Positions 27,343 through 36,583 of a stretch of DNA of 48,321 nt are shown piece after piece. The notes under the pieces were generated by a model. The model had not been told where the DNA came from. It made no database searches and saw only the letters and a list, made by a program, of their open reading frames with translations. Positions within the stretch are counted from its first letter, which is position 1. The number at the start of each line of letters is the position of its first letter. The position numbers and the translations under genes are program-made. Origin of the DNA: Persephonella sp. (GTDB taxonomy: Bacteria > Aquificota > Aquificia > Aquificales > Hydrogenothermaceae); assembly GCA_027028005.1 (NCBI GenBank), contig JALVKE010000318.1, positions 1-48,321 on the forward strand, read 5' to 3'.

Positions 27343-28338
27343 ATGAAAGAATTTATAGTAGATGCTAGAGATTATGATAAAACATTGGTAACTACTGCTA
27401 TAGAATCAGGTGCAGATTATGTAATAATTCCTGAAGATAAGTTAGAAGAAGCGAAAAAACTAGGGAGAATAAAATTTATAACTGCAGATAAAGAAGGAAA
27501 TCTTTCTGATGATTTTGTTTTTGTTGTAATAAACAACAAGGAAGATGAAGAAAGAGCTGCTCAACTTGCAAAAGCAGGAAAGAAAGTTATCGTTAAAACT
27601 ACCGACTGGACAATAATTCCTCTAGAAAACCTTATAGCTCAGTCAGATAACATATATGCTGTTGTTAAAAATGCTGAAGAAGCAAGCATAGCCGTAGGTA
27701 TTCTTGAGAAAGGTGTTAGAGGTGTTGTTCTAGAAACAAAAGATCTAAATGAAATTAAAAAAGTTTCAGCAGTTATAAAAGAAACTGTAGAAAAGATAGA
27801 GCTTATAAAAGCAAAGGTTACAAATATTGTTTCTGTAGGAATGGGAGATAGAGTGGCAGTTGATACAACATCTTTATTTAAACGTGGAGAAGGAATGCTT
27901 GTAGGTAACTCTTCCGCTGGAATGATATTCGTTCATGCAGAGACAGAGGAAAGTCCTTATGTTGCTTCAAGACCTTTCAGGGTTAACGCAGGTGCCGTTC
28001 ATATGTATACAAGGGTACCAGGAGGAAAAACAGTATACCTTTGTGAGCTTAAAGCTGGGAAGGAAGTAATGGCTTACGATATAAACGGAAATGGAAGAGC
28101 TGTTGTTGTTGGTAGGTCTAAGATAGAAAGGAGACCTATGCTTTTAATTGAGGCTGAGTACGAAGGTAAAAAGTTAAGTGCTGTTCTCCAAAATGCTGAA
28201 ACAATAAGGCTAGTAAAAGGGGATGGTTCATTAGTTTCTGTTGTTGATCTTCAGGTTGGAGATGAGATTTTAGGTTATGTGGAAGAAGCAGGAAGGCATT
28301 TTGGAATGAAAGTAGATGAAACTATTTTGGAAATATAA
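27343..28338 (+). CDS. aroB': 3-dehydroquinate synthase II (archaeal-type)
   Basis: This 331-residue enzyme is unrelated to classical AroB. In methanogens it turns 2-amino-3,7-dideoxy-D-threo-hept-6-ulosonate into 3-dehydroquinate by NAD-dependent oxidative deamination. The landmark strings are MKEFIVDARDYDKTLVTTA, AKVTNIVSVGMGDRVAVDTT-SLFKRGEGMLVGNSSAG, VASRPFRVNAGAVHMYTRVP, and GKKLSAVLQNAETIRLV near the C-terminus. TAAGGAGTG precedes the ATG. The presence of this gene implies that the shikimate pathway starts from the archaeal-type aldolase product, with that aldolase gene elsewhere in the genome. A related bacterial role cannot be ruled out. Confidence 0.9.
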   Translation: MKEFIVDARDYDKTLVTTAIESGADYVIIPEDKLEEAKKLGRIKFITADKEGNLSDDFVFVVINNKEDEERAAQLAKAGKKVIVKTTDWTIIPLENLIAQSDNIYAVVKNAEEASIAVGILEKGVRGVVLETKDLNEIKKVSAVIKETVEKIELIKAKVTNIVSVGMGDRVAVDTTSLFKRGEGMLVGNSSAGMIFVHAETEESPYVASRPFRVNAGAVHMYTRVPGGKTVYLCELKAGKEVMAYDINGNGRAVVVGRSKIERRPMLLIEAEYEGKKLSAVLQNAETIRLVKGDGSLVSVVDLQVGDEILGYVEEAGRHFGMKVDETILEI

Positions 28339-28353
28339 GCTATCAGGAAGATT

Positions 28354-29904
28354 ATGAACTCAAAGATTGCATTTAAAGTTGGTTTATTTGTTCTTATTAT
28401 TTCTGCTATAGCAGGATATTTGATAATCATGTTTAATGGAAAAGGTTTTGGAGTTCAAACCAAGGAATACTATATCTATTTTGATAGTGTTGAAGGTCTT
28501 TCTCAAGGAGCAGATGTTCAGATAAAAGGTGTTAAGGCAGGAAGAGTTGATAGTATAACTTTCGAAAGAGGAAAAGTTAAAGTAAAGATCACAATAAGAA
28601 AAGACTTTCCTATATATAAAAATGCTAAAGCATATATAAAAACCTTAGGATTAATGGGTGATAAATTTGTATATATAGATCCTGGTAGTCCTGAAGCTGG
28701 AGAGCTAGCTGAAGGTGGTTTTATTAGACAGGCACAGGTTTATGCATCTACTGAAGATATGATGTTTTCAGTGTCTCAAGCAGCTCAAAAAATAGCTACA
28801 TTTATTGATAATCTAAACAAAACAATTGAGGAAGGAAACTTAAAGGAGCTTATAAAAAATATAAGGGTTCTAGCAAAGCATGCTGATGAGCTTGTTCAGG
28901 AAAATAGGAAAAATGTAAGGGAGACTATTAAAAATATAAAAATTCTATCAGCTACTTTGAAAAAAGATCTTCCAGTTCTCATAGCAAAAATTGATAGAGC
29001 AGCAGATAACATTGCAAAGATAACAGGAGAAAATAGAGAGGATATAAGAGAGCTTATAAGAAATCTTAGAGTTTTATCTAAAGCTTTAAAGGAAAAGACT
29101 CCGAAAGTTCTTGATAGTATGAATAAAACTGTTTCAGTTATAGGAGAAACAGTTGAAGAAAATAAAGAAGATATACATAAAACAATAGAACATCTAGAAA
29201 GATCAACTGAAAAATTTGAAAAGATTCTTGCCTATATAGAGGCAGGAAAAGGTACATTAGGTAAACTTATAAAAGAGGATAAGCTGTATGAAGATGTTAG
29301 AGGTGGAATAAAATCTTTCACAAAACCTTTTGCTCTTGTTGAAAGGTCTAGATTAGATGTTATGCTTTACGGAGAAAAACATACAGGAAATGGAGATGCA
29401 AAGGCAGGAATAGCTGCACGTTTTTCTTCTAGACCAGATAGATACATATATGTTGGATTGTTATCTAACAGCAATGGTTCTGTTACTGAAAAATATGTTT
29501 ACAGGGAAGGTACTAAAGTTAGAACAGAGTTAAAAGAAGACTATAATATTCTTTTTGATATTCAGTATGCAAGGAGATTTTTAACCTGGGAAGATAAAGA
29601 ATTTTGGGTTAGGGCAGGTATAAAAGATACAACAGCTGATGCAGGTATAGATGTAAAGTATAATCATAATTTATGGATAACTTCAGATCTATATAATTTT
29701 GATAGAGATGAGGTCCCAGGAAAGCCTAAAAATCCTCAGCTTGATGTAGGCTTTAGATACAAGTTTCCTAAATATCCTTTCTTTATAAAAGCTGGTGGTT
29801 CTGATCTTCTCAATAAAGAATATATAGGAGTGTATATTGGTGGTGGTTTCCTATTTAAAGATGATGATTTAAAGTATTTATTAGGAGCTATGCCAAAGCC
29901 ATAA
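28354..29904 (+). CDS. MCE-domain lipid-transport protein with a C-terminal beta-rich domain
   Basis: This 516-residue protein has three parts. An N-terminal signal anchor (residues about 7-27) leads into an MCE domain (about residues 38-125: YIYFDSVEGLSQGADVQIKG, TLGLMGDKFVYIDPG). Residues about 130-330 form a long run of amphipathic helices, a needle or coiled-coil region with repeated ENRxxxRExIKNI-type segments. Residues about 335-516 are beta-rich with alternating aromatic strands and a GVYIGGGFLF-type strand near the end, as in an outer-membrane or barrel-like domain. It probably bridges inner and outer membranes in lipid transfer (MlaD/PqiB/Ttg2C family). No ATPase or permease genes are adjacent. 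It starts 15 bases after aroB'. Confidence 0.85.
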   Translation: MNSKIAFKVGLFVLIISAIAGYLIIMFNGKGFGVQTKEYYIYFDSVEGLSQGADVQIKGVKAGRVDSITFERGKVKVKITIRKDFPIYKNAKAYIKTLGLMGDKFVYIDPGSPEAGELAEGGFIRQAQVYASTEDMMFSVSQAAQKIATFIDNLNKTIEEGNLKELIKNIRVLAKHADELVQENRKNVRETIKNIKILSATLKKDLPVLIAKIDRAADNIAKITGENREDIRELIRNLRVLSKALKEKTPKVLDSMNKTVSVIGETVEENKEDIHKTIEHLERSTEKFEKILAYIEAGKGTLGKLIKEDKLYEDVRGGIKSFTKPFALVERSRLDVMLYGEKHTGNGDAKAGIAARFSSRPDRYIYVGLLSNSNGSVTEKYVYREGTKVRTELKEDYNILFDIQYARRFLTWEDKEFWVRAGIKDTTADAGIDVKYNHNLWITSDLYNFDRDEVPGKPKNPQLDVGFRYKFPKYPFFIKAGGSDLLNKEYIGVYIGGGFLFKDDDLKYLLGAMPKP

Positions 29905-29925
29905 ATAATGTAGAGAGGAAAACGT

Positions 29926-30609
29926 ATGGATAAATTAGAATATCTGAAAAAATTAGATATATTCTCAGGGCTAAAAGAAGATGAGCTAAAGGAGATTGCA
30001 AAATACTTCCATCTAGAAGAGTATAAAAAAGGAGATTACATATTTTTTGAGGGTGATGAAGAGCCAGGTATATATATTGTTGTAGATGGTCTTGTAAAGT
30101 TAACAAAAGAAACAGCTGATGGTAAAACAGTTATTCTGAAACTTGTTACTCCAGGAGAAGTTTTTGGCTGGGTGGTTCTTGGAGATTCAAAGCCTACAAG
30201 TACATATACAGCTCAGGCTTTGGTTGATAGCAAAGTTTTACACATATCAAATAAAGACTTTTTAAACCTATTAACAGCTTATCCAGCAATAGCAGTTAGG
30301 ATTACATGTATAGCTTCAAAGATGGTTTTAGAAGCTTATGATAGATTAAAAAGCCTAGCTGTAGAAAAGGTTGAAGGGAGAATTGCAAATCTGCTTTTAG
30401 AACTTGGAAAAAAGATTGGAAAAAAAGAAGATGGAAAAATTGTTATTCGTTCTCCTATAACAAGACAGGATCTTGCTGAAATGACTGGAACAACTGTAGA
30501 AACTGCGATAAGAATTATAAGTAGATGGAAAAAGGAAGGTATCCTAAACACAGAGAGAGGAAAAATAGAAATTTTAGATCCAGAATATTTAGAAAGTCTT
30601 GTATCATGA
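29926..30609 (+). CDS. Crp/Fnr-family transcription regulator
   Basis: The 227-residue protein has a cyclic-nucleotide-like sensor domain (about residues 8-125, with FFEGDEEPGIYIVVDGLVKL and TPGEVFGWVVLGDSKP) and a C-terminal winged HTH (about residues 145-220: ITRQDLAEMTGTTVETAIRIISRWKKEG). The Fnr cluster cysteines are not seen at the N-terminus, and the cAMP pocket does not match CRP exactly, so its signal is unknown. It lies 21 bases downstream of the MCE gene and 84 bases upstream of the TolC gene, so it could control either the lipid-transport block or the efflux operon. No obvious TTGAT-N4-ATCAA site was noticed nearby. Confidence 0.9.
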   Translation: MDKLEYLKKLDIFSGLKEDELKEIAKYFHLEEYKKGDYIFFEGDEEPGIYIVVDGLVKLTKETADGKTVILKLVTPGEVFGWVVLGDSKPTSTYTAQALVDSKVLHISNKDFLNLLTAYPAIAVRITCIASKMVLEAYDRLKSLAVEKVEGRIANLLLELGKKIGKKEDGKIVIRSPITRQDLAEMTGTTVETAIRIISRWKKEGILNTERGKIEILDPEYLESLVS

Positions 30610-30693
30610 AAATAATCAGTTTTATCATTTGAAACTTTTTTCCTCATTTTTTATAATTATAAAAATATTCTAATATTCTAAAAGGAGAAATCT

Positions 30694-32085
30694 ATGAGAA
30701 GAGTAGGGGTGATACTGTCTATTCTTATGGCTACTGTAGCATTTAGTAAAGAACTTACTCTAAAAGAAGCAATAGATACAGCCCTAAAAAATAGCTATCA
30801 GCTAAAAGCTTCTAAAAAACTTTTAAAATCCAAAGAATATGAGTATAAAGCAACAAAAGGTTTAAGATGGCCAACTCTCAAGTTTACAGAGATGTTTATG
30901 AGAACCAATGTTCCTGGCTGGGCGATGATGAATGAGCTAAATCAGCATAGATTAACAATGCTATCCTCTGCAAAATACGTTAATATGACGGCAATGAATT
31001 ATATAATGCCAGCACCTATGTTTAGTAACCCTTCATATCCTGAATGGAATAACTGGCAGACAAAGTTAGAGTTTAAACTACCTATCTTTACAGCAGGAAA
31101 GATACCAACAGGTATAAAGATGAGGAAAAAAGAGTATGACGCTGCGAAAAAAGATGTAAAAAGAACAGAACAAAAAGTTATATATGATGTTTCAAAAGCT
31201 TACTATGGAGCCCTCCTTGCTAAAGAGGCTATCAAACTTGCAAAAGAAGCCTATAAATCTGTAGAAAAACATTACAAAACTGCAAAATCTATGTATGAGA
31301 ACGGACTTGCTATATATGCAGATGTTTTAAGAGCAAAAGTTTATTTAATGGATGTTAAAAGTAAAATAACAGAAGCGGAAAATCAGTATCTTGTTGCAAA
31401 GAAAGGACTTTTACTTGCTATGGGTGTTGAAGATGTGAATCCTGCAAGTATTGAAGTTGTTGGGGAGCTAAAATTCCATGATACAGATAAAAGTGTTGAT
31501 TACTGGGAATACTATGCAATAAATAACAGACCTGACTTTCAGGCTCTTAAAGAGAGAGTAGAAAATGCTAAAAGAATGGTTAAGTTTGTTAAAGCTGATA
31601 TGTATCCTATGGTTGGAGCTTTTGGAACATACCAGATGGACGATAAAGATAATCCTTTTGGAAGTGATGGAACAGGATGGACTGTAGGAGTTGCTTTAAC
31701 ATGGAATGTATTTGATGGATTTAAAACATTAAATAAGTATAAGGCTGCTAAAGAAACCTATAAATATTACAGTCATCAAAAAAAGGGATTTGAGGAATTT
31801 ATAAAATTCTCTGTTTTTAAAGCTTATGCAAATCTCCAAACTGCAAAAGAAAAACTTAAGACTGCAGAGCAAAATGTAGAATGGGCAAAGGAAATATTAA
31901 AGGTAACAGAAACAAGATATAAAAATCAGATGGCAACAATGATTGATCTTTTAGATACTCAAACAATGTATGATAAAGTGAAGTTCGAAAAATCAAAAGC
32001 TACCTACGATGCTAATATAGCTCTTTTAGACCTACTATTCCAGGCAGGAGCTTTAAAAAAAGAAAATAATGGAGGAGAAAAATAA
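30694..32085 (+). CDS. TolC-family outer-membrane efflux protein
   Basis: This 463-residue protein starts with a signal peptide (about residues 1-18) and consists of two repeats of the TolC fold. The LTLKEAIDTALKNSYQLKASKKLL opening is typical, and the long periplasmic helices hold ETRYKNQMATMIDLLDTQTMYDK. It would trimerise into the outer-membrane channel for the RND pump encoded just downstream. AAAGGAG precedes the ATG and the gene overlaps the next start by one base. A Met-rich insertion near residues 70-115 (MMNELNQHRLTM, VNMTAMNYIM) is unusual and might hold a metal ligand, though this is inference. Confidence 0.93.
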   Translation: MRRVGVILSILMATVAFSKELTLKEAIDTALKNSYQLKASKKLLKSKEYEYKATKGLRWPTLKFTEMFMRTNVPGWAMMNELNQHRLTMLSSAKYVNMTAMNYIMPAPMFSNPSYPEWNNWQTKLEFKLPIFTAGKIPTGIKMRKKEYDAAKKDVKRTEQKVIYDVSKAYYGALLAKEAIKLAKEAYKSVEKHYKTAKSMYENGLAIYADVLRAKVYLMDVKSKITEAENQYLVAKKGLLLAMGVEDVNPASIEVVGELKFHDTDKSVDYWEYYAINNRPDFQALKERVENAKRMVKFVKADMYPMVGAFGTYQMDDKDNPFGSDGTGWTVGVALTWNVFDGFKTLNKYKAAKETYKYYSHQKKGFEEFIKFSVFKAYANLQTAKEKLKTAEQNVEWAKEILKVTETRYKNQMATMIDLLDTQTMYDKVKFEKSKATYDANIALLDLLFQAGALKKENNGGEK

Positions 32086-33251
32086 TGAAAGGAGTTATTA
32101 AGTTCACTCTATTTTTCATTATTCCCATGGCACTATTAATAATGTGGATTGGAGGTTTCTTCTCCCATAGAATTCCTCCAGGTTACGCACAGATAGAAGG
32201 AAAAGTAATAACAGGAATTAAAACTATGAGAGTTTCCGCTGAGAAAACTAAAGCACTGTACACAGTAGATGGAACTGTAATGGCAAACAATAATGCTAAA
32301 GTTGCTACAAAGATAATGGGAAGAATTTTAGATATAAAAGTAAAAGAAGGGGATAGAGTTAAAAAAGATCAGATCTTAGCATTAATAGATACAAGTGATA
32401 TTGAGCAAAACATAAAAGAAGCAAAGGCTGCATTAGAAGAGCTTGCTAGAGGAAGAGAAGAAGCTCTAGCAGGTTTAAAAGCAGCCAAGGCAGGATATGA
32501 GTTTGCAAAAAGAACATATGAAAGATTTAAAAATTTATACAAGGAGAATGCTGTATCTAAGCAACAGCTTGAAGAGATAGAAACAAAAATGATTGGAGCT
32601 AAAGCTCAGTACGAAGCAATTCAGGCTAAACTCAAACAGTTAAATGCTAAAGAGAAACAAGTAAGAGCTAAACTTAAGTTTGCAGAGATAATGAAAAGTT
32701 ACGGTGTTATAAAGGCTCCTTTTGATGGTGTTGTTATCAAGAAGATGAATGATATTGGAGATATGGCTGCTCCTGGAATGCCTATATTTGTAATTGGAGA
32801 TAACGATTTTAGATTTTTTGCTCAGATTGATGAAAATTTTGTAGATAGAGTACATGTAGGAGATACATTTGATATACATATAGAAACTATTAGAAAAACA
32901 GTGAAAGGTACAGTTATAGAAAAAAATAGTAACATAGACCCTATGAGTAGAAGTTTTTCTGTAAAGATGAAAATCCCTTATGTTGAAGGATTAGCTTCAG
33001 GAATGTATGGAAAGTTCTACATACCAACAGAAGCTGAAGAGGAGATTTTTATCCCTTTATCAGCAGTTGTTAAATGGGGACAGCTAAATGCAGTTTATAA
33101 AGTGGATAGTAAAGGTGTCTTACATCTTACATTTGTGAAACTTGGTAAAAAAATAGGAGATAAAGTTCAGGTTTTATCTGGGGTAGAGCCTGGTGATGAA
33201 ATTGTTGTAGCTGGAACAGAAAGAGCCTGTGATGGTTGTAAAATCAGATAA
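32085..33251 (+). CDS. RND efflux membrane-fusion protein
   Basis: This 388-residue periplasmic adaptor has an N-terminal anchor (residues about 7-27), then the split lipoyl domain (ATKIMGRILDIKVKEGDRVKKDQILALIDT, and SYGVIKAPFDGVVIKKMNDIGDMAAPGMPIFVIG), with a long alpha-hairpin between them (about residues 105-205). The beta-barrel and membrane-proximal domains follow. The last residues, ERACDGCKIR, contain a CxxC pair, which is atypical and could bind metal. The ATG overlaps the TolC stop by one base (TAATG). It links the TolC channel to the RND pump. Confidence 0.93.
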   Translation: MKGVIKFTLFFIIPMALLIMWIGGFFSHRIPPGYAQIEGKVITGIKTMRVSAEKTKALYTVDGTVMANNNAKVATKIMGRILDIKVKEGDRVKKDQILALIDTSDIEQNIKEAKAALEELARGREEALAGLKAAKAGYEFAKRTYERFKNLYKENAVSKQQLEEIETKMIGAKAQYEAIQAKLKQLNAKEKQVRAKLKFAEIMKSYGVIKAPFDGVVIKKMNDIGDMAAPGMPIFVIGDNDFRFFAQIDENFVDRVHVGDTFDIHIETIRKTVKGTVIEKNSNIDPMSRSFSVKMKIPYVEGLASGMYGKFYIPTEAEEEIFIPLSAVVKWGQLNAVYKVDSKGVLHLTFVKLGKKIGDKVQVLSGVEPGDEIVVAGTERACDGCKIR

Positions 33252-33266
33252 CTCTGGAGGTATAAA

Positions 33267-36200
33267 ATGGATTATAAAAATAGAGAACTTGGTTTAGCAG
33301 GTAAAATAGCAAAGGCTTTTGTAAATTCACCTCTTACCCCTTTACTTGTTCTTGCTTCACTACTTTTAGGTCTGTTTGCTGTATTAACAACACCTAGAGA
33401 TGAAGAACCTCAGATTGTTGTTCCTATGATAGATATTATGGTTCCTGCCCCTGGAAAAGAGGCAAATGAGATAGACAAGATCATTGCTAAACCTTTAGAG
33501 AAAATAATGTGGGAAATTCCAGGGGTTGAGTATGTTTACTCTTACTCTGGAGATGGATTTGCTATCACAACAGTAAGATTTTACGTAGGATCTGATCCTG
33601 AAGATGCTCTTGTTAGACTGTACAGTAAACTTATGTCAAATATGTACAGAATGCCTAAAGGCACAATGCAACCTATTGTAAAACCAAAATCTATTGATGA
33701 TGTTCCTATTATAGCTTTAACCTTCTATAGTGATAAACATACGTCTTATGAGATAAGAAGAGTTGTTGAACAGGTAGAAGATGAATTAAAACAGCTTACA
33801 AATATTTCTGAAACTACAATTATAGGTTCTAAACCTAAAACTATATATGTTGAATTTGATCCTGCTAAACTAAATGCATACCATGTTATGCTTCCACAAA
33901 TTGTTCAATCTCTACAAAAGGCTAATGTTTCTCTTCCTGCAGGAGAATTTGATAAAGATAACTATAGGTTTAAGGTTAGAACAGATGCTTTCTTAAGAGA
34001 TATAGAGGATGTAAAAAATGTTGTTGTAGCTGTTTACAACAACAAGCCTATCTATCTAAAAGATGTTGCAAAGATATTTGAAGGGGAGGAAGAACCTACA
34101 AACTATGTTCAGTTTGGATACGGAGTGCAAGGAAAAGGAGATAAAACAAAAACATATAATGCAGTAACCTTAGCTATAGCTAAAAAAACAGGAAGTAATG
34201 CTGTTTTCGTTGCTGAGGATATACTAGAAAAATTGGAGCTTTTGAAAGGAAAAGTTATACCAGATGATATTTATGTAAAAGTTACAAGAAACTACGGTGA
34301 AACAGCTACAGAAAAGGCAAATGAACTAATTGAGCACCTTCTTATAGCAACATTCTCTATTGTTCTTCTTATTGCTGTTACCCTTGGATGGAGAGAGTCA
34401 CTTATTGTTGCGGTAACAATACCTGTTACTCTTGCAATAGCCCTTTTCCTCAGTGAGATGTATGGTTACTCTCTAAACAGGGTTACTCTCTTTGCTCTAA
34501 TATTCTCCATTGGTATCCTTGTTGATAACTCTATTGTTGTTCTTGAGAACATTCATAGATGGTTCGAGATGAGGAAACTTCCACCGGATCAAGCTGCAGT
34601 TGTAGCAACAGATGAGGTTGGAAACCCTACAATCCTTGCTACTTTTGCAGTTATTGTTGCTCTTCTTCCAATGGCATTTGTTACTGGAATGATGGGTCCG
34701 TATATGAGACCAATTCCTATTAACTCTTCTGTTGCAATGTTCTTCTCAATGATTTTAGCATTTATCCTCACTCCATATTTAGCTATAAGATGGGTTAAAC
34801 AGGAACCAGGATTAACGCCAGAACATCTTGAACATGAGATAGAAGAAAGAGCAGGATTTATGACAAAGTTATATGAAAAGATATATCTTCCTCTTTTCCT
34901 AAATAGATGGAAAAGATGGGTATTTTTGTTCTTTATGGGATTACTATTAGTGGCTTCTGTATGGCTTATAGTAAACAGGTCAGTTTTAGTAAAAATGCTT
35001 CCTTACGACAATAAAAGTGAACTTTTTATAGTTCTAGATATGCCTGAAGGAACACCTCTAGAAAGAACATATCAGGTTACTAAAAAACTTGCTGAGTATA
35101 TAAAAGGTGTAAATGAGGTTGATAACTATGTTATGTATGTAGGTGTACCTGCTCCATTTGATTTTAACGGCCTCGCAAGACACTACTACTTAAGAAAAGC
35201 TCCTTACTACGCAATGATTAAAGTAAATCTCATTGGAAAGCACGAGAGAAAAGCACAGTCTCATGAAATAGCAGAAAGAATAAGAGGAGATATCTACAAA
35301 ATAGCAATATCTGAAGGTGCAAAATATGTAGCTGTTGTTGAACCACCTCCAGGACCTCCTGTTTTATCTCCTATTGTTGCTGAAGTTTATGGGCCTGATT
35401 ACGATGGTCAGTTAGCTGTAGCAAAAGAGATAGAAAAACTATTTAAAAATACGCCAGGTATTATAGATGTTGGTATTTATGCTAATATTCCTCAAAGAGA
35501 GTACATACTTAAAATTGACAGAGAAAAAGTTAGAAGATACGGATTTGATGAGGATATGATTGTTAAAACAATGAGGATAGCTCTTGCTGGATATGAAGTA
35601 GGATATATCCATTCTTCAAGAGCTCTATATCCTGTTGGTATAGTTCTTAGATTAGATCAAAAAGATAGAACATCTATTGAGGACATCCTAGCAATGAAAA
35701 TACCTACACCCAAAGGTGCAATTCCTATTGGAACATTTGTAAAAGTAGAAAATGGTTCAACTGAACATGATATATACAGAAAGAACCTACAAAAAGTTGT
35801 TTATGTTATAGCAAATGTAAATGATACTTTAGGTTCCCCTGTTTATCCGATTATAGATCTCTCAGATAGAATAGCAAATCTACCAACTCCAGATGGAAAA
35901 GGAATAAAAATACTTTATACGCATCAGCCAGAGATTGAAGATAGATACTATGTAAAATGGGATGGGGAATGGCAGGTTACTTATGAAACATTTAGAGATA
36001 TGGGTATAGCTTTTGCAGTAGCAATTGTTGTTCTCTATATACTTCTTGTTGGTTGGTTTGGATCATTTAGAATGCCTGCTGTTATAATGTCTCCAATACC
36101 ATTCACCCTTGTTGGTATTATCCCTGGTCACTGGCTTTTAGGAGCATTCTTTACAGCAACTTCCATGATAGGATTTATTGCTTTAGCTGGTATTATTCTA

Positions 36201-36521
36201 AGGAACTCTATACTTCTTGTTCAGTTTGCAGAAGATAAATTAAAAGAAGGTTACTCTGTAGAAGAGGCTCTTTTAGAAGCAGGAATTGTAAGAACAAGGC
36301 CTATTCTTCTCACTGCAGCTGCTATTATCGTTGGTGCCTTTGTCATCATCTTCGATCCAATATTTAATGGTCTTGCAATATCTTTAATATTTGGAACTGG
36401 TGCTTCAACATTAATTACGCTAGTAGTAGTTCCAGTGCTTTACTACATGATTGAAAGAAAGAGAGCACTTACTCTTAGAGCTATGCCAGCTGTACCAATA
36501 GATGAAAAACCTAAAGAATAG
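33267..36521 (+). CDS. RND-family efflux pump permease
   Basis: The 1084-residue inner-membrane pump has 12 predicted spans and two large periplasmic loops, as in AcrB/CzcA relatives. The N-terminal helix and porter motif PRDEEPQIVVPMIDI are family-like. The TM4 motif reads SIGILVDNSIVVLENIHRW: the first of the two adjacent acids used by AcrB for proton relay (Asp407) is kept, but the second (Asp408) is Asn. The TM10 segment reads ILRNSILLVQFAEDK, with Arg where AcrB has its relay Lys940. The operon order TolC-MFP-RND is complete. The substrate is unknown, and the family also covers metal exporters. A strong terminator follows. Confidence 0.93.
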   Translation: MDYKNRELGLAGKIAKAFVNSPLTPLLVLASLLLGLFAVLTTPRDEEPQIVVPMIDIMVPAPGKEANEIDKIIAKPLEKIMWEIPGVEYVYSYSGDGFAITTVRFYVGSDPEDALVRLYSKLMSNMYRMPKGTMQPIVKPKSIDDVPIIALTFYSDKHTSYEIRRVVEQVEDELKQLTNISETTIIGSKPKTIYVEFDPAKLNAYHVMLPQIVQSLQKANVSLPAGEFDKDNYRFKVRTDAFLRDIEDVKNVVVAVYNNKPIYLKDVAKIFEGEEEPTNYVQFGYGVQGKGDKTKTYNAVTLAIAKKTGSNAVFVAEDILEKLELLKGKVIPDDIYVKVTRNYGETATEKANELIEHLLIATFSIVLLIAVTLGWRESLIVAVTIPVTLAIALFLSEMYGYSLNRVTLFALIFSIGILVDNSIVVLENIHRWFEMRKLPPDQAAVVATDEVGNPTILATFAVIVALLPMAFVTGMMGPYMRPIPINSSVAMFFSMILAFILTPYLAIRWVKQEPGLTPEHLEHEIEERAGFMTKLYEKIYLPLFLNRWKRWVFLFFMGLLLVASVWLIVNRSVLVKMLPYDNKSELFIVLDMPEGTPLERTYQVTKKLAEYIKGVNEVDNYVMYVGVPAPFDFNGLARHYYLRKAPYYAMIKVNLIGKHERKAQSHEIAERIRGDIYKIAISEGAKYVAVVEPPPGPPVLSPIVAEVYGPDYDGQLAVAKEIEKLFKNTPGIIDVGIYANIPQREYILKIDREKVRRYGFDEDMIVKTMRIALAGYEVGYIHSSRALYPVGIVLRLDQKDRTSIEDILAMKIPTPKGAIPIGTFVKVENGSTEHDIYRKNLQKVVYVIANVNDTLGSPVYPIIDLSDRIANLPTPDGKGIKILYTHQPEIEDRYYVKWDGEWQVTYETFRDMGIAFAVAIVVLYILLVGWFGSFRMPAVIMSPIPFTLVGIIPGHWLLGAFFTATSMIGFIALAGIILRNSILLVQFAEDKLKEGYSVEEALLEAGIVRTRPILLTAAAIIVGAFVIIFDPIFNGLAISLIFGTGASTLITLVVVPVLYYMIERKRALTLRAMPAVPIDEKPKE

Positions 36522-36547
36522 GATAAAATATAACGTATTAAAAATTT

Positions 36548-36572
36548 AAAGCCCCCTTAAAGGGGGCTTTTT
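36548..36572 (+). terminator. Intrinsic terminator of the efflux operon
   Basis: The stem AAAGCCCCC/GGGGGCTTT around a TTAAA-type loop is followed by a run of five T. It lies 27 bases after the RND stop codon, before the malic enzyme ATG at 36584. Confidence 0.88.
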
Positions 36573-36583
36573 AGGATTTAAAG

